From contig NZ_CAJHBR010000001.1 in the NCBI RefSeq assembly GCF_904846695.1, positions 62,001 to 126,000 on the forward strand: 64,000 nt of DNA. Reading direction: 5' to 3'. This stretch comes from Psychrobacter urativorans. GTDB taxonomy: Bacteria > Pseudomonadota > Gammaproteobacteria > Pseudomonadales > Moraxellaceae. The position numbers and the translations under genes are program-made. Shown here in pieces: positions 37,613 through 47,337 of this stretch (positions are counted from its first letter, which is position 1; every line of letters begins with the position of its first letter). A model generated the notes under the pieces. It did no database searches and was not told where the DNA came from. It saw only the letters and a list, made by a program, of their open reading frames with translations.

Positions 37613-37620
37613 GACGACAG
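37601..37620. promoter_or_regulatory. 7-bp inverted repeat at the start of the kelch-like gene
   Basis: CTGTCGT (37601-37607) and ACGACAG (37614-37620) flank AGCATG, which on the minus strand holds an ATG. It could be an operator, or an mRNA hairpin masking initiation. Confidence 0.5.
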
Positions 37621-37705
37621 GCAAGGGGTCAGATGAGTTTTGAGTACCAGCATACAGGTTAGTATTACTTTATGCTGATCATTAATAGTAACAGAAATTT
37701 TTGCC

Positions 37706-37738
37706 AAAAAAAAGAACTTCATAAAGAAGCCCTTTTTT
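37706..37738. terminator. probable bidirectional terminator after plsB
   Basis: A8-G outer arm with C-T6, two mismatches, then CTTC/GAAG inner stem. Imperfect, but placed correctly 31 bp after plsB on the minus strand. Confidence 0.55.
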
Positions 37739-37768
37739 ATACTTATGGTGACTAGCTCGCTTCAACGG

Positions 37769-40633
37769 CTAGCGCTTACGGCCAAACTTACGCTGTTTTT
37801 TATTGCTAATAGCCGTGATAGCATGGGCGATTTCTTCTTCATCTAGGCTCGCCACTTGTTGCAAGATCTGCATCATATCCGTGCTAAGCACATACTTGGC
37901 ATGATGAGCGATATTATTGATACGCTCATCAAAAGTTAGAACGCCAGTCTCACTATCGGTTTGGATATAGTCCAAACGACTTAGCGCATTGACGAAGCTG
38001 GTAAACAGCGAGCGATCAAAGAAGTCAGGAATATCGTCGGCATAGAGTACTGATAGACGCTGACCGAGTAGATGGCATAGATCAACGACCTCTTCTGCAG
38101 TCAAGTTACCTGAGCCTTGTTGCGCTAATAAGGCAAGGGTCATAAAGTACCGCTCAAGGCTGTGTTCGACTGGTGTTGCCAATACAGTCAGCTGTTGATA
38201 GCTACTGCTATTGGCTTCAGGAATACCGAGTATGCCATCACCCAACTCAACAATTAAGTCATGCGCAATTAGATTGTCTATCTTATCATTGAGCGTATCT
38301 TTGAGTCCGTGAGCGGAGTAATGCAAGAACAACTCGCTTTGCAGGAATGGATATAGCTGCGCTACGATATCATCGAGACGATGACGTTTGATACGACCAT
38401 TACGAGCCACTAATGCTGCTAAGAACGACTGTAAAATAAACACATGCAATATATTATTGCGGAAGTAGCTAAGGAGCGCTGCTTGGCGATCAACGACCTG
38501 AATAATGTCCCCTAAGATATGTGGTATACGCTCAATAAGCTTGAGCTTGATACCATAATCAACAATCTGTTGCGGACTCATGTCAGTGATAATAGTATCT
38601 TCATCATAAGGCTGCTGGCGAGCAATACTCTGATATAGAGCAATCTGCTCGCGACAAATACTTTCATCTAGCGCCGCTTTTGGCGCTGATAATACTACTA
38701 ATGACAACAGCGATATTGGATTGACTACCGCCGCTTTATTGATGTGCTGCATGATCTTGACGCCGATATTATCGACCATAGCCGTAGCTTTGGCATCCAA
38801 TGGCGTATCAGTACGATCAGCGGGTAAGCTTTCAGCAGGAACATCAAATTTCTGCATGAAGTCAGTTAAGTGTAATGGTGTACCAAAGCTTAAATGCACA
38901 TTACCAAACACCCGTTCAATCTTACGGGTGACTTTGAGTAGCCCTATCAACGACTCCGACTCTTTAGGCTTACCCTTGAGCTCACCAATATAAGTACCGC
39001 CTTCCATAATACGTTCATAACCAATATAAGTAGGAATAAAGACTACGGGCTTATTGGTCTTGCGTAATTGGCTATGTACCGTCATCGCTAGCATGCCCAT
39101 CTTCGGCGGCAACAAGCGGCCTGTGCGCGAACGTCCGCCTTCTATAAAGTATTCAATCGGCGTATTACGAGTGATTAAAGTATGCATATATTCACGCAAT
39201 ACTGCAGTATATAGTGCATTACCACGGAAGCTACGACGGATAAAGAAAGCCACTGCACCGCGTAATAACGGTCCTAATACAGGCACGTCTAGATTGTCGC
39301 CCGCCGCCACGTAAGGAATACTCAGTCCACGCTTATAAATAACATAAGACAACAGCAGATAATCGACGTGGCTGCGATGACAAGGCACATAGATGATCTC
39401 ATAATCCGCTGCCAGCTCACGCACTCGCTCAAAATGGTGTACTTCTACGCCATCATAGAGCTGAGTCCATAACCAAGTCAAAAACCGATCAAAGACTCGA
39501 ATAATAGGATAAGAGTAATCGTTGACCATCTCATTAGCATAGCTTTTGGCTAAGATATGCGCTTCACGCACACTAGTGCCCGACTGTTTGAATTCGGTCT
39601 CTATAGCATGTTTGATAGCTGGGGAGTAGATGAGCTTATCGACTAGATTACGTTTGTCAGATAAGTCGGGTCCCAGCATACTAGCGCGCTGCTTATCGAG
39701 ATAGACATTCAACTGCTGCTGGATAGTATGGGCCACCTCACGATTGGCATCAGCAGCAGCTACTAAAGAATTCATCGGTGAAGGTTGTAGTATCTCGCTA
39801 CTAATCTGAGCATTTGACCGATCACTATCAGCTGTTTTTGGCAGTAGATCTTCTTGATCAACATCATCGTTATGCAAGTTGGCGCTTAACTCATCAGTAA
39901 CGCTAGTCGCTACAGAGTTGTCCTCTTCTTCCTCGCACAAATTATGATAAACGACGGTACGCAGATCTTGTGAAGGATGGAACTGTACAAAAGTATCCCG
40001 GCCCATCACCCCAATGTTAAAGAGCTGCTTAGTGATGCTAGGATCTTGCCAGTTATCAGTCATCAGCAATTTGAACAGCGAGTCCTCTTTTTCAGGCGCA
40101 CGCCCCCATAAAATAGACACTGGCACTAAGCGAATCTGTAACTGTGGGTATTGAAGAGCAGCAGAAATCAAGCGCATTAAACGCGGTGAAACTTGATCCT
40201 GTTTAGCCTTTGGATGATGCAAAAATATGATAGCCGCACTCTCATCTATTTGATGGACACTATCTTTTACCCCAACTAAAGCTGGCGGCAGCTTATGCTC
40301 TTGGGTTTGTAAATCGATGAGAATACTGTTGGAACGGGAATAATCTTGCAGCACATAAAAGGTGAGGGTTTGATCCTCAGCGGCGAACTCAGGTAACTCA
40401 CCTAGCAGTTTGGGTTTGACTGCTACATCCAGTATTTGTCCAGATAGCTTACGATAGAGCTGATTGATAGGGGTTTTGGCAGCAGGCTTAACTAGCACTC
40501 TTTGACTGTCCAAATTGCCATCAGCACGGCTATCAACGCCGCCAACATCATCACTACCGTCAGCAGTATTGGTTGAAGACGACTTAGCAGCGCGCTCTGT
40601 TAAAAACTTGTTTTTTAAAAAACTGGGTATCAT
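37769..40633 (-). CDS. plsB: glycerol-3-phosphate acyltransferase PlsB
   Basis: Inner-membrane enzyme that adds the first acyl chain to glycerol-3-phosphate. The HX4D catalytic motif lies in HRSHVDYLLL (about 418). Further acyltransferase blocks are GAVAFFIRRSF, YFIEGGRSRTGR and VFIPTYIGYE. The C-terminal part matches PlsB. At 954 residues it is longer than E. coli PlsB (807), mostly through N-terminal and internal acidic or serine-rich inserts (around residues 10-40 and 235-290). It stands alone, divergent from ybaK. Confidence 0.95.
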   Translation of the reverse strand: MIPSFLKNKFLTERAAKSSSTNTADGSDDVGGVDSRADGNLDSQRVLVKPAAKTPINQLYRKLSGQILDVAVKPKLLGELPEFAAEDQTLTFYVLQDYSRSNSILIDLQTQEHKLPPALVGVKDSVHQIDESAAIIFLHHPKAKQDQVSPRLMRLISAALQYPQLQIRLVPVSILWGRAPEKEDSLFKLLMTDNWQDPSITKQLFNIGVMGRDTFVQFHPSQDLRTVVYHNLCEEEEDNSVATSVTDELSANLHNDDVDQEDLLPKTADSDRSNAQISSEILQPSPMNSLVAAADANREVAHTIQQQLNVYLDKQRASMLGPDLSDKRNLVDKLIYSPAIKHAIETEFKQSGTSVREAHILAKSYANEMVNDYSYPIIRVFDRFLTWLWTQLYDGVEVHHFERVRELAADYEIIYVPCHRSHVDYLLLSYVIYKRGLSIPYVAAGDNLDVPVLGPLLRGAVAFFIRRSFRGNALYTAVLREYMHTLITRNTPIEYFIEGGRSRTGRLLPPKMGMLAMTVHSQLRKTNKPVVFIPTYIGYERIMEGGTYIGELKGKPKESESLIGLLKVTRKIERVFGNVHLSFGTPLHLTDFMQKFDVPAESLPADRTDTPLDAKATAMVDNIGVKIMQHINKAAVVNPISLLSLVVLSAPKAALDESICREQIALYQSIARQQPYDEDTIITDMSPQQIVDYGIKLKLIERIPHILGDIIQVVDRQAALLSYFRNNILHVFILQSFLAALVARNGRIKRHRLDDIVAQLYPFLQSELFLHYSAHGLKDTLNDKIDNLIAHDLIVELGDGILGIPEANSSSYQQLTVLATPVEHSLERYFMTLALLAQQGSGNLTAEEVVDLCHLLGQRLSVLYADDIPDFFDRSLFTSFVNALSRLDYIQTDSETGVLTFDERINNIAHHAKYVLSTDMMQILQQVASLDEEEIAHAITAISNKKQRKFGRKR

Positions 40634-40884
40634 AATCAGCAGTCAAACTTTGTTAAATGTAATGCGCTTATGATGCCACAAAAGTCGTTAAAGCGATATA
40701 TGGTGTCGGTATCTACTAGTATTATTATTTGTAGATGCCAAAAGCTTAACTACACGTTGAGTAAATCCAAGTTATCGCAAAGGTGGAGCTACTACTTTAC
40801 CTGTCGGCTATCTTTGCTTACTATATAAGCTAGCTGGATTATTTTAGTCTAAGCCTGTTGCTATTACTCTTTAAGTGAGCCGCT

Positions 40885-41364
40885 ATGACCCCTGCTATCG
40901 AGCTGGCAAAAAAGCTCAATATCGACTACCAACTTCATGATTATAGTCATGATAGCCAAGCTACCTCTTATGGCTTAGAAGCTGCTGAGAAATTAGGCGT
41001 GGCTGCTGAGCAAGTATATAAAACCTTAGTAGTACAGACCGAAACTAATAAGCTAGCCGTAGCGATTGTGCCAGTCAATAGCACAGTCAATCTTAAAAAG
41101 ATGGCTAAAGCTATCGGCTGCAAAAAAGTACAAATGGCTGATCCTAAGCAAGTCGAGCGCAGTACTGGTTATGTGCTTGGTGGGGTCAGCCCACTCGGTC
41201 AAAAAAAGCGTCTAGTAACCGTTATAGAACACTTAGCACAACAACAGCCAACCATCTATGTCAGTGCTGGTCGTCGGGGTTTAGAGCTCGAATTAACCGC
41301 ACAGCAGTTAGCGGAGACTTTAGATGCGCGCTTTGTAGACATTACAGATATTACCGATAAATAG
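40885..41364 (+). CDS. ybaK: YbaK-type aminoacyl-tRNA deacylase
   Basis: Hydrolyses Cys-tRNA(Pro) mischarged by ProRS. The 159-residue sequence has YQLHDYSHD near residue 16, the VYKTLVVQ segment, AIVPVNSTVNLKKMAKAIG with the conserved lysines, and STGYVLGGVSPLGQKKRL, all typical of YbaK/EbsC. A CHMI-family gene follows after 35 bp and is probably co-transcribed. Confidence 0.93.
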   Translation: MTPAIELAKKLNIDYQLHDYSHDSQATSYGLEAAEKLGVAAEQVYKTLVVQTETNKLAVAIVPVNSTVNLKKMAKAIGCKKVQMADPKQVERSTGYVLGGVSPLGQKKRLVTVIEHLAQQQPTIYVSAGRRGLELELTAQQLAETLDARFVDITDITDK

Positions 41365-41399
41365 CCACTTCATCTTAAACTTACTCCAAGGATAGAACT

Positions 41400-41774
41400 A
41401 TGCCTCATTTAACCATTCAAGCGACGCCGAACGTCAGCATTCCTCATGAAGAGTCTTTACTTAAAGCTCTTAACCAAGCGCTTTGGGATAGTGGACATTT
41501 TGGCAAGGCCAGAGACATTAAGGCCCGAGTCCTACCGGTGAAGACTTTTTTGGTTGGCGTGGAGGATGATGAGCAACAGCAAGGTTTTATTTACGCCCAC
41601 CTAAAGCTGATGGCAGGACGTGATGATAAGACTCGCAATCAGTTAGCGCAGCTATTAGTAGCAACTTTAGAGCAAAAGCTAGCACCAGAACAATCAGGTC
41701 GTGCCAGCCTACAGATATGTGTCGAAGTAGAAGAGATTAGCCCTATTTATCATAAGAAAGTTATGGGTAGCTAA
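41400..41774 (+). CDS. 5-carboxymethyl-2-hydroxymuconate isomerase family protein
   Basis: A 124-residue tautomerase-superfamily protein of the HpaF/CHMI group. It starts M-P, so processing would leave the catalytic N-terminal proline (PHLTIQATPNV). The segment FIYAHLKLMAGRDDKTRNQL is typical. CHMI acts in homoprotocatechuate breakdown, but no other hpa gene is near, so the substrate here may differ. It lies 15 bp before the convergent secreted-protein gene. Confidence 0.85.
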   Translation: MPHLTIQATPNVSIPHEESLLKALNQALWDSGHFGKARDIKARVLPVKTFLVGVEDDEQQQGFIYAHLKLMAGRDDKTRNQLAQLLVATLEQKLAPEQSGRASLQICVEVEEISPIYHKKVMGS

Positions 41775-41789
41775 GGGAGCAAGCTACAC

Positions 41790-42254
41790 CTATTTACATA
41801 GCGACTCACTAGCATATTTCGGTAGCAGAATAACCTCAACAGTATAACCTGCTGTTCGGCCTTGAGTAGCCATCAAGTTGCGGGCGATACGTAGTCGATA
41901 GTGCCCTGTTGTTGGTAGGCAGCCCTGATAGATGATACCGCCCTTAGTGCCATCTTGCTTACCGTTGGGCATCTGTAATACCCCAACATTGGCAGTCTCA
42001 GGGGTACCAGAGAGTGGCGCAATATTAATCAAGGCATACTGCAAACCGGTAGCATTGAATTGATACCAATGCTCATTTTGATCAGGATTCAGTTTGCCAG
42101 TGATAATGGTACTTACTTGGCTTTTGTTAAAATGAATCGGGGTATCGGTCTTATTAGCAGTACTATTGTTAGGGCGGGCTTGTACGCTACTTATGCTCAT
42201 TAAAGCAATAATAGCAGCAGTAGGGATAAGGGTTTTATTCATGAATAGATTCAT
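41790..42254 (-). CDS. small secreted protein, PPC-like fold suspected
   Basis: An unrecognised protein of 154 residues. A signal peptide ends SSVQA near residue 26. The mature part, with HWYQFNATGLQYALINIAPL, then VGVLQMPNG, then GHYRLRIARN and YTVEVILLP, resembles the pattern of bacterial pre-peptidase C-terminal (PPC) beta-sandwich domains. Two cysteines (near residues 110 and 153) may form a disulfide. The start is either 42254 (weak GAG 8 nt upstream) or ATG 42242. Confidence 0.65.
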   Translation of the reverse strand: MNLFMNKTLIPTAAIIALMSISSVQARPNNSTANKTDTPIHFNKSQVSTIITGKLNPDQNEHWYQFNATGLQYALINIAPLSGTPETANVGVLQMPNGKQDGTKGGIIYQGCLPTTGHYRLRIARNLMATQGRTAGYTVEVILLPKYASESLCK

Positions 42255-42411
42255 AACGGATGCTCATAAAATTCAAGAGTATTAGCTTATATTATATTAC
42301 TTTGAGAACTGATAGTGGCAAGTTAGGCCCTATCTGTTGATCGTTTTAAGGTGCGTTAGTGTTTATATGGGCAGCTTATAGTAGCTAAAAATTAATAGCT
42401 AAAAATAGCCC

Positions 42412-42453
42412 AAAAAAAAGCGCCCAGTGATCAATCACTGAGCGCTTTTTTTT
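42412..42453. terminator. terminator downstream of the acyl-CoA dehydrogenase gene
   Basis: A8-GCGC-x-CAGTGAT stem with its complement (one C/A mismatch, 42424 against 42441), 2-nt loop region and T8. It lies 45 bp after the minus-strand acyl-CoA dehydrogenase stop. Confidence 0.88.
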
Positions 42454-42497
42454 GATTGCCATCAACTACAGTTAACGGCAACTAGTTTAAGCTAATG

Positions 42498-44318
42498 TTA
42501 GTCTAGGAAAGCAAAGCTTTCGATATCCATCCCAGTCATACTTTCACTTGGCGCAACCATGCTTTCGGCATGACCTGAAGTACGTGGCAAGATTTTATCG
42601 AAATAGAATTCTGCGGTTTGGATTTTGGCTTGATAGAATTCTGGTGATTCCGTACCACCGCTTTCTAACTTCTCATAAGCGACAGCCGCCATACGTGCCC
42701 AATGGTAGCCCATCATCACATAACCTGAATACATCAAGAAGTCATCAGAGGCCGCTGAAATAATTTCACGATCTTTACGAGCGATCAACATCAAACGCAC
42801 GGTTAGAGTGTTCCACTCAGCACATAGCTTAGTCAATGCCCAAACGAATTTACGCATGTCTTTATCAAGCGCGTACTCTCCACACCATCTAATGATAGTA
42901 GAAGTATAGTCACGGATGATCTTGCCTTTAGACTGTAAAATAACTTTACGGCCTAATAAGTCTAGGGCTTGAATACCAGTTGTGCCTTCGTACATAGTGG
43001 CGATACGGGCATCACGAGCGATCAGCTCCATACCCCATTCTTTAATATAGCCATGACCACCGTAGATCTGCTGACCGTGTTTGGCCGCCTCAATTCCTAG
43101 CTCAGTTAAGAAGCCTTTTAGTATAGGAGTGTAGAAGCCTAACTTATCATCCCACTTTTCAAACTCAGCATCATCACCATTAGCGATACCTTGAGACATC
43201 TTATCAGCATAGCGTGCTGCATGATAAATCATTGAGCGACCGCCTTCGGCAAAGGCTTTTTGAGTCAACAGCATGCGACGTACATCGGCATGATGGATGA
43301 TAGCATCGGCTACTTTTTCAGGATCTTTAACCCCTGACAAAGTGCGCATAGAGCGACGATCTTTGGCATAAGGTAGGGCATTTTGGAAAGATAGTTCAGT
43401 ATGTGCTAAGCCTTGGATACCCGTGCCGATACGAGCAGTGTTCATAAAAGTGAACATAGCTTTTAGGCCTTTATTGGGCTCACCAATCAAATAACCAACC
43501 GCTTCATCAAAGTTCAGTACACAAGTGGCTGATGAGTTAATACCCATTTTGTGCTCGATAGAACCACAGCTCATGCTATTACGCTCGCCAATGTCGCCTT
43601 CAGCATTTGGCAAGAATTTTGGTACGATAAATAAGGAGATACCGCGCGTGCCTTCTGGTGCATTAGGTAGGCGGGCTAAGACGATATGAATGATGTTTTC
43701 AGTTAGATCGTGTTCACCGCTAGAGATAAAGATTTTGGTACCGCTAAGCTTATAGCTACCATCTTCTTGTGGAATCGCTTTTGATTTGACTTGGCCCAAG
43801 TCAGTACCGCATTGGGGCTCAGTCAAACACATAGTACCCGCCCAAGAGCCTTCAACCAATTTATGTAGATAGGTTTCTTTTTGCTCATCAGTACCATATT
43901 GCATGATGGTATTGATACAACCAGTCGATAGACCAGGATACATCGCCCAAGGCCAGTTCGCCGTACCCATCATTTCAGACTTGATGAGGTTGATTGACAT
44001 AGGTAGGTTCATACCACCGAACTTCTCAGGGTACGAGATGCCTTGCCAACCGCCGTCTACAAACTGATCGTATGCTTCTTTAAAGCCTTTAGGGGTTGTG
44101 ACAACACCGTTCTCAAAATGACAACCTTCTGCGTCAGCTGGCTGGTACAAAGGTGCTAAGACATTTTCAGCGAAGTCAGCAAAGCCTTGTAAAATCATAT
44201 CAATAGTTTCAGGATCCGCGTTGGCGCCGTTGTCCAAATCTTTATAATGAGTTTGGTAGTCAAACACATCATTAATTAAGAACTTGATATCACGTAAAGG
44301 TGCTTTGTAAGTTAACAT
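42498..44318 (-). CDS. long acyl-CoA dehydrogenase (about 600-residue class)
   Basis: FAD-dependent alpha,beta-dehydrogenation of an acyl-CoA. Conserved blocks are MCLTEPQCGTDLG (FAD/substrate), FISSGEHDL, YGGHGYIKEWGMELIARDAR and the catalytic-glutamate region MYEGTTGIQALDLLGRK. The extra N-terminal (PLRDIKFLINDVFDY) and C-terminal domains define the about-600-residue class that includes Pseudomonas FadE homologues and DmdC. Chain-length preference cannot be read. It is a single gene; no beta-oxidation partners adjoin. Confidence 0.93.
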   Translation of the reverse strand: MLTYKAPLRDIKFLINDVFDYQTHYKDLDNGANADPETIDMILQGFADFAENVLAPLYQPADAEGCHFENGVVTTPKGFKEAYDQFVDGGWQGISYPEKFGGMNLPMSINLIKSEMMGTANWPWAMYPGLSTGCINTIMQYGTDEQKETYLHKLVEGSWAGTMCLTEPQCGTDLGQVKSKAIPQEDGSYKLSGTKIFISSGEHDLTENIIHIVLARLPNAPEGTRGISLFIVPKFLPNAEGDIGERNSMSCGSIEHKMGINSSATCVLNFDEAVGYLIGEPNKGLKAMFTFMNTARIGTGIQGLAHTELSFQNALPYAKDRRSMRTLSGVKDPEKVADAIIHHADVRRMLLTQKAFAEGGRSMIYHAARYADKMSQGIANGDDAEFEKWDDKLGFYTPILKGFLTELGIEAAKHGQQIYGGHGYIKEWGMELIARDARIATMYEGTTGIQALDLLGRKVILQSKGKIIRDYTSTIIRWCGEYALDKDMRKFVWALTKLCAEWNTLTVRLMLIARKDREIISAASDDFLMYSGYVMMGYHWARMAAVAYEKLESGGTESPEFYQAKIQTAEFYFDKILPRTSGHAESMVAPSESMTGMDIESFAFLD

Positions 44319-44803
44319 AGTCAGTCTCGCTATTTAATGTGCCAAAATTATTAAATTTAGGGCTTATCAGGTGGTTATATCCAAATGTAATAGTAATATA
44401 ACTATAAAAATATCTATAACTAGCTATATCAGCAGGTTATGAGTTGAGTGATGGGATATACCCATAAGTTATCACTAGAGAGTAGCAGTGATCACGGCTA
44501 GGCGTTTAATCTTAGCCGTCTACTATAAATCTTAGGGGAAGGTGCTTTTTGCCATGTGCGATTAGAGGCACAGCAGACTAAAGACTACTGTAAGGCTTAA
44601 TCTAGTACAACATTGGCGTTATTATAAGCGTTATAGAGTAATAAATATATGATACATAACTAATATTCATATATCATCATATAAGTTATTAAATTAATTT
44701 ATATGAGACAATCGATATCAGTATAGCTTAGCTGTTAATTAATCAACAATAAGTAATAATTAACTAGGGTTTGTCTAACCCTAGTCAACAGGAACTTCGT
44801 TTT
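44319..44803. other. divergent intergenic region, mostly featureless
   Basis: About 485 bp, AT-rich. The only clear structure is the hairpin at 44764-44784 just before the FUSC-type gene. Confidence 0.5.
44764..44784 (+). promoter_or_regulatory. perfect 8-bp inverted repeat before the FUSC-type gene
   Basis: CTAGGGTT (44764-44771) and AACCCTAG (44777-44784) with a 5-nt loop end 5 nt before the AGGAA ribosome site. It may be an operator or a leader hairpin. Confidence 0.6.
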
Positions 44804-45940
44804 ATGAGTCCAGCGCCGCGTATATATCAGTTAAAGTATTGGCTTCAACAAGTGTTGATCAGGCTTAGGTTTTTGATAAAAGGTGAGATTGCGCATTTAT
44901 TTAGCGTTAAAAAAAGTCAAAGACCTTGGCATATGCCGATTGTAGCGGCTATTGCTATCAGCTTTCCGGTATTCGTTGGGGCTTATTTTGGCGATTTGCC
45001 TTCAGGTATTAAAGCCTCATTAGGTGCTATGATTATCCTAAACTTACCGTTAGTCGGGTCATTGCCACATCGATTGGTCACTGTGATGGCATGGGGCTTT
45101 GGGATGTCGTTAAGTTTTGCGCTAGGAGCAACAGCGCAGCAGTTACCTTGGCTTAGGTTACCCGTATTTACACTGATGGCTTTTGCGGTGATTGCTTTTG
45201 GTCGCTACTATCGCCAGCCGCCACCAGCAGGGCTATTCATTATGATGGCTGGCGCTATTGCTTTATTTATACCTATACCTTTGTCAAAAGTGCTGCCAGC
45301 CACAGCTCTAGTGATGTTTGGTAGCGTCTTTTCAATCATTATAGCTTTGTTTTATTCATTACTGTTACTAGCGACAAGGCCTAGCCAACCTGCACCTAGC
45401 TACAATTATGAGCCAGATACACTGAGTGAAAGTATTATAGTGACCAGTTTTGTTAGTCTGACTTTATTGATCGCAGTGCTGCTGGAGATGTCTAACCCTT
45501 ATTGGGCAGCAGTGAGCTGCTTTATTATCATTCAAGGGATTCATCTTCGTACTATTTGGATAAAGCAGTTTCATCGCCTGCTCGGTACTTTGATAGGTGT
45601 AGGGCTAGCAGGATGGATGTTATCGTGGGGTTTGAGCGGCTGGCAAGTGGCCTGCGCTATACTAGTGATGATGTTGAGTATTGAATCCTTAATCGATCGT
45701 CATTATGGGCTGGCGGTTATCTTTATCACCCCTTTAACTATATTTATTGCTGAGTACGGTAGCGGTAATGCGCTGAACGAGCAAATTTATCAGGAAGTTA
45801 TGCGCGCCCGCTTGCTCGATACAGCACTCGGCTGTCTGTTAGGTCTTACTGGCGGCTTGATGATGCATTCGATTAAGCTGCGCTTACCCTTGCGAAAGCT
45901 AGAAAAACGTCTGCTTATACGTTATGGCTCTAAGCCGTAA
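44804..45940 (+). CDS. FUSC/aromatic-acid-exporter-type membrane protein
   Basis: A 378-residue inner-membrane protein. Two blocks of hydrophobic helices (about 40-170 and 210-350) are separated by a polar loop. NPYWAAVSCFIIIQG, FHRLLGTLIGVGLAG and ARLLDTALGCLLGL are the FUSC/ArAE hallmarks. It lacks the large cytoplasmic domain of full YccS/AaeB proteins. AGGAA lies 9 nt before ATG 44804; a TTG at 44771 is inside a hairpin and is rejected. Efflux of aromatic acids is a family-based guess. Confidence 0.8.
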   Translation: MSPAPRIYQLKYWLQQVLIRLRFLIKGEIAHLFSVKKSQRPWHMPIVAAIAISFPVFVGAYFGDLPSGIKASLGAMIILNLPLVGSLPHRLVTVMAWGFGMSLSFALGATAQQLPWLRLPVFTLMAFAVIAFGRYYRQPPPAGLFIMMAGAIALFIPIPLSKVLPATALVMFGSVFSIIIALFYSLLLLATRPSQPAPSYNYEPDTLSESIIVTSFVSLTLLIAVLLEMSNPYWAAVSCFIIIQGIHLRTIWIKQFHRLLGTLIGVGLAGWMLSWGLSGWQVACAILVMMLSIESLIDRHYGLAVIFITPLTIFIAEYGSGNALNEQIYQEVMRARLLDTALGCLLGLTGGLMMHSIKLRLPLRKLEKRLLIRYGSKP

Positions 45941-45958
45941 ATGCCACTTTTGCAGGCT

Positions 45959-46822
45959 TTATGTCGCCCCTGCTTTTAGGCTGACCGTTGCGCTCTTAAC
46001 ATCGATAGCTTGTCCAGTCCAACGCTCAAAGCTAAGCGCCGCTTGAGCGATAAGCATACCGTAGCCATCAGAAGTCTGCGCGCCACGCTGGGCAAAATGT
46101 TGCAAAAACGGTAAGGCTCGTCCATACATTAAATCATAAACATAATGGCTGCTTAAGTCGTCTGCTAATGGCAAAGTATTTCCTGAGAGCCCAATAGAAG
46201 TGGCATTAATAATCAAATCAAAAGCTCCAGTTAACTCTTCAGTAGCACAGCTCTTAAGCTTATGACTGTTGATGGTACTACTAGCTGCACTAAGCTCAGA
46301 GACTAAGGCCTGCGCTTTACTAACAGTACGATTGGCAATCGTCAGAGTACTGATCCCAGCCTGTATAAGGGGTAGGACTACTCCGCGTGCTGCACCGCCA
46401 GCACCAATAATAGCCACGCGTGCACCAGCGAGCGGCCAGCCTAGGCTCTTTATATGATTGACTAAACCTTGACCATCAGTATTATCGCCATATAGCGCCT
46501 CATTCTTTAGCAATAAAGTATTTACTGCCCCTGCAACTTTGGCATGTTCAGACAAGCTACCCTGAGTCTGGCAATAATCATAAGCCAGTTGTTTAAAAGG
46601 TACCGTAACATTGGCTCCTACACCGCCACCATTAAAAAAAGCCGCAACCACTGCATAAAAGCTTTCAGCATTATCAGGACAGTATTGGCGTTGATAACTG
46701 ATGTCTAGGCCACTTTGCTTGGCGAATACTTGGTGAATCTCAGGAGATTTGCTATGAGCAATAGGGTTGCCAATGACCATAAAATGTTGCTGAGCTTTGG
46801 TAAAAGTTAAAGTTTTATTCAT
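45959..46822 (-). CDS. aroE: shikimate dehydrogenase
   Basis: NADP-dependent reduction of 3-dehydroshikimate in aromatic synthesis. Substrate residues are in NPIAHSKSPEIH (near 19-30) and ANVTVPFK with the catalytic lysine. GAGGAARGV is the nucleotide loop, followed by NRTVSKA, and the C-terminus has DGYGMLIAQAALSFERW. The length of 287 is normal. It is convergent with the FUSC-type gene, 18 bp apart. Confidence 0.96.
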   Translation of the reverse strand: MNKTLTFTKAQQHFMVIGNPIAHSKSPEIHQVFAKQSGLDISYQRQYCPDNAESFYAVVAAFFNGGGVGANVTVPFKQLAYDYCQTQGSLSEHAKVAGAVNTLLLKNEALYGDNTDGQGLVNHIKSLGWPLAGARVAIIGAGGAARGVVLPLIQAGISTLTIANRTVSKAQALVSELSAASSTINSHKLKSCATEELTGAFDLIINATSIGLSGNTLPLADDLSSHYVYDLMYGRALPFLQHFAQRGAQTSDGYGMLIAQAALSFERWTGQAIDVKSATVSLKAGAT

Positions 46823-47337
46823 AAGTGCTAGGCTGCCTGTAGTCTGCTATTTATAGGGTTGAGCCTAAGTAGCTAATGCTATAAATAGCGGAGAATAATA
46901 AAAACGTAATAAGGATCTTTTTAAAGCAATTTTGTCACCGCAAGCAGTAAAAAGGCAAAGCTAAAAGTGGCTAAAATTTACCCTATAATAGAGTAGAATT
47001 AAAGATTTTATAAATCTCAGGCCAACACTTAGTGACTGACACTAATAATAGTAATAGCAAGTTTTAGACAAATACCTAGCTCATAAATACTTAGGTAACA
47101 AATATCTCTTAGCGGTGATTGTTATCTGTAACGTAAAGGCTAGTCAATAGCTTGGCAGTTGGGTAAACTATGTTATCAAGTGCGTGACATCTATAACTAT
47201 TAATACTAGGGCGTGTTGAACATTCGACCACAGCGATGGCGTACTTATTGCAGCAGTTAGCGACATCAACTGCTAATGCATTACTGTTTTTGCTAATACA
47301 ATTTTGCGATAAACCTAAAAATGTGAGTAAACTGCCC
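46823..47337. other. intergenic region carrying repeat copy 1
   Basis: About 515 bp upstream of a lipoprotein gene. It holds motif B (47156-47174) followed by motif A (47211-47229), both found again near 49.1-49.2 kb. A TATAAT at 46984-46989 has no clear -35. The open frame from 47236 to the lipoprotein start has a hydrophobic stretch but no ribosome site. Confidence 0.6.
47156..47229 (+). repeat. intergenic repeat, copy 1 (order B-A)
   Basis: Motif B CAGTTGGGTAAACTATGTT (47156-47174) and motif A GCGTGTTGAACATTCGACC (47211-47229). Both recur at 49127-49217 in the opposite order on the same strand. Confidence 0.8.

Noticed and set aside
38721..39314. Plus-strand frames inside plsB
   Set aside because: Antisense to conserved acyltransferase motifs; no independent evidence.
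47236..47337. Upstream extension of the lipoprotein frame, including a hydrophobic stretch
   Set aside because: The lipobox protein starts correctly at 47338; the upstream part overlaps the repeat element and has no ribosome site.
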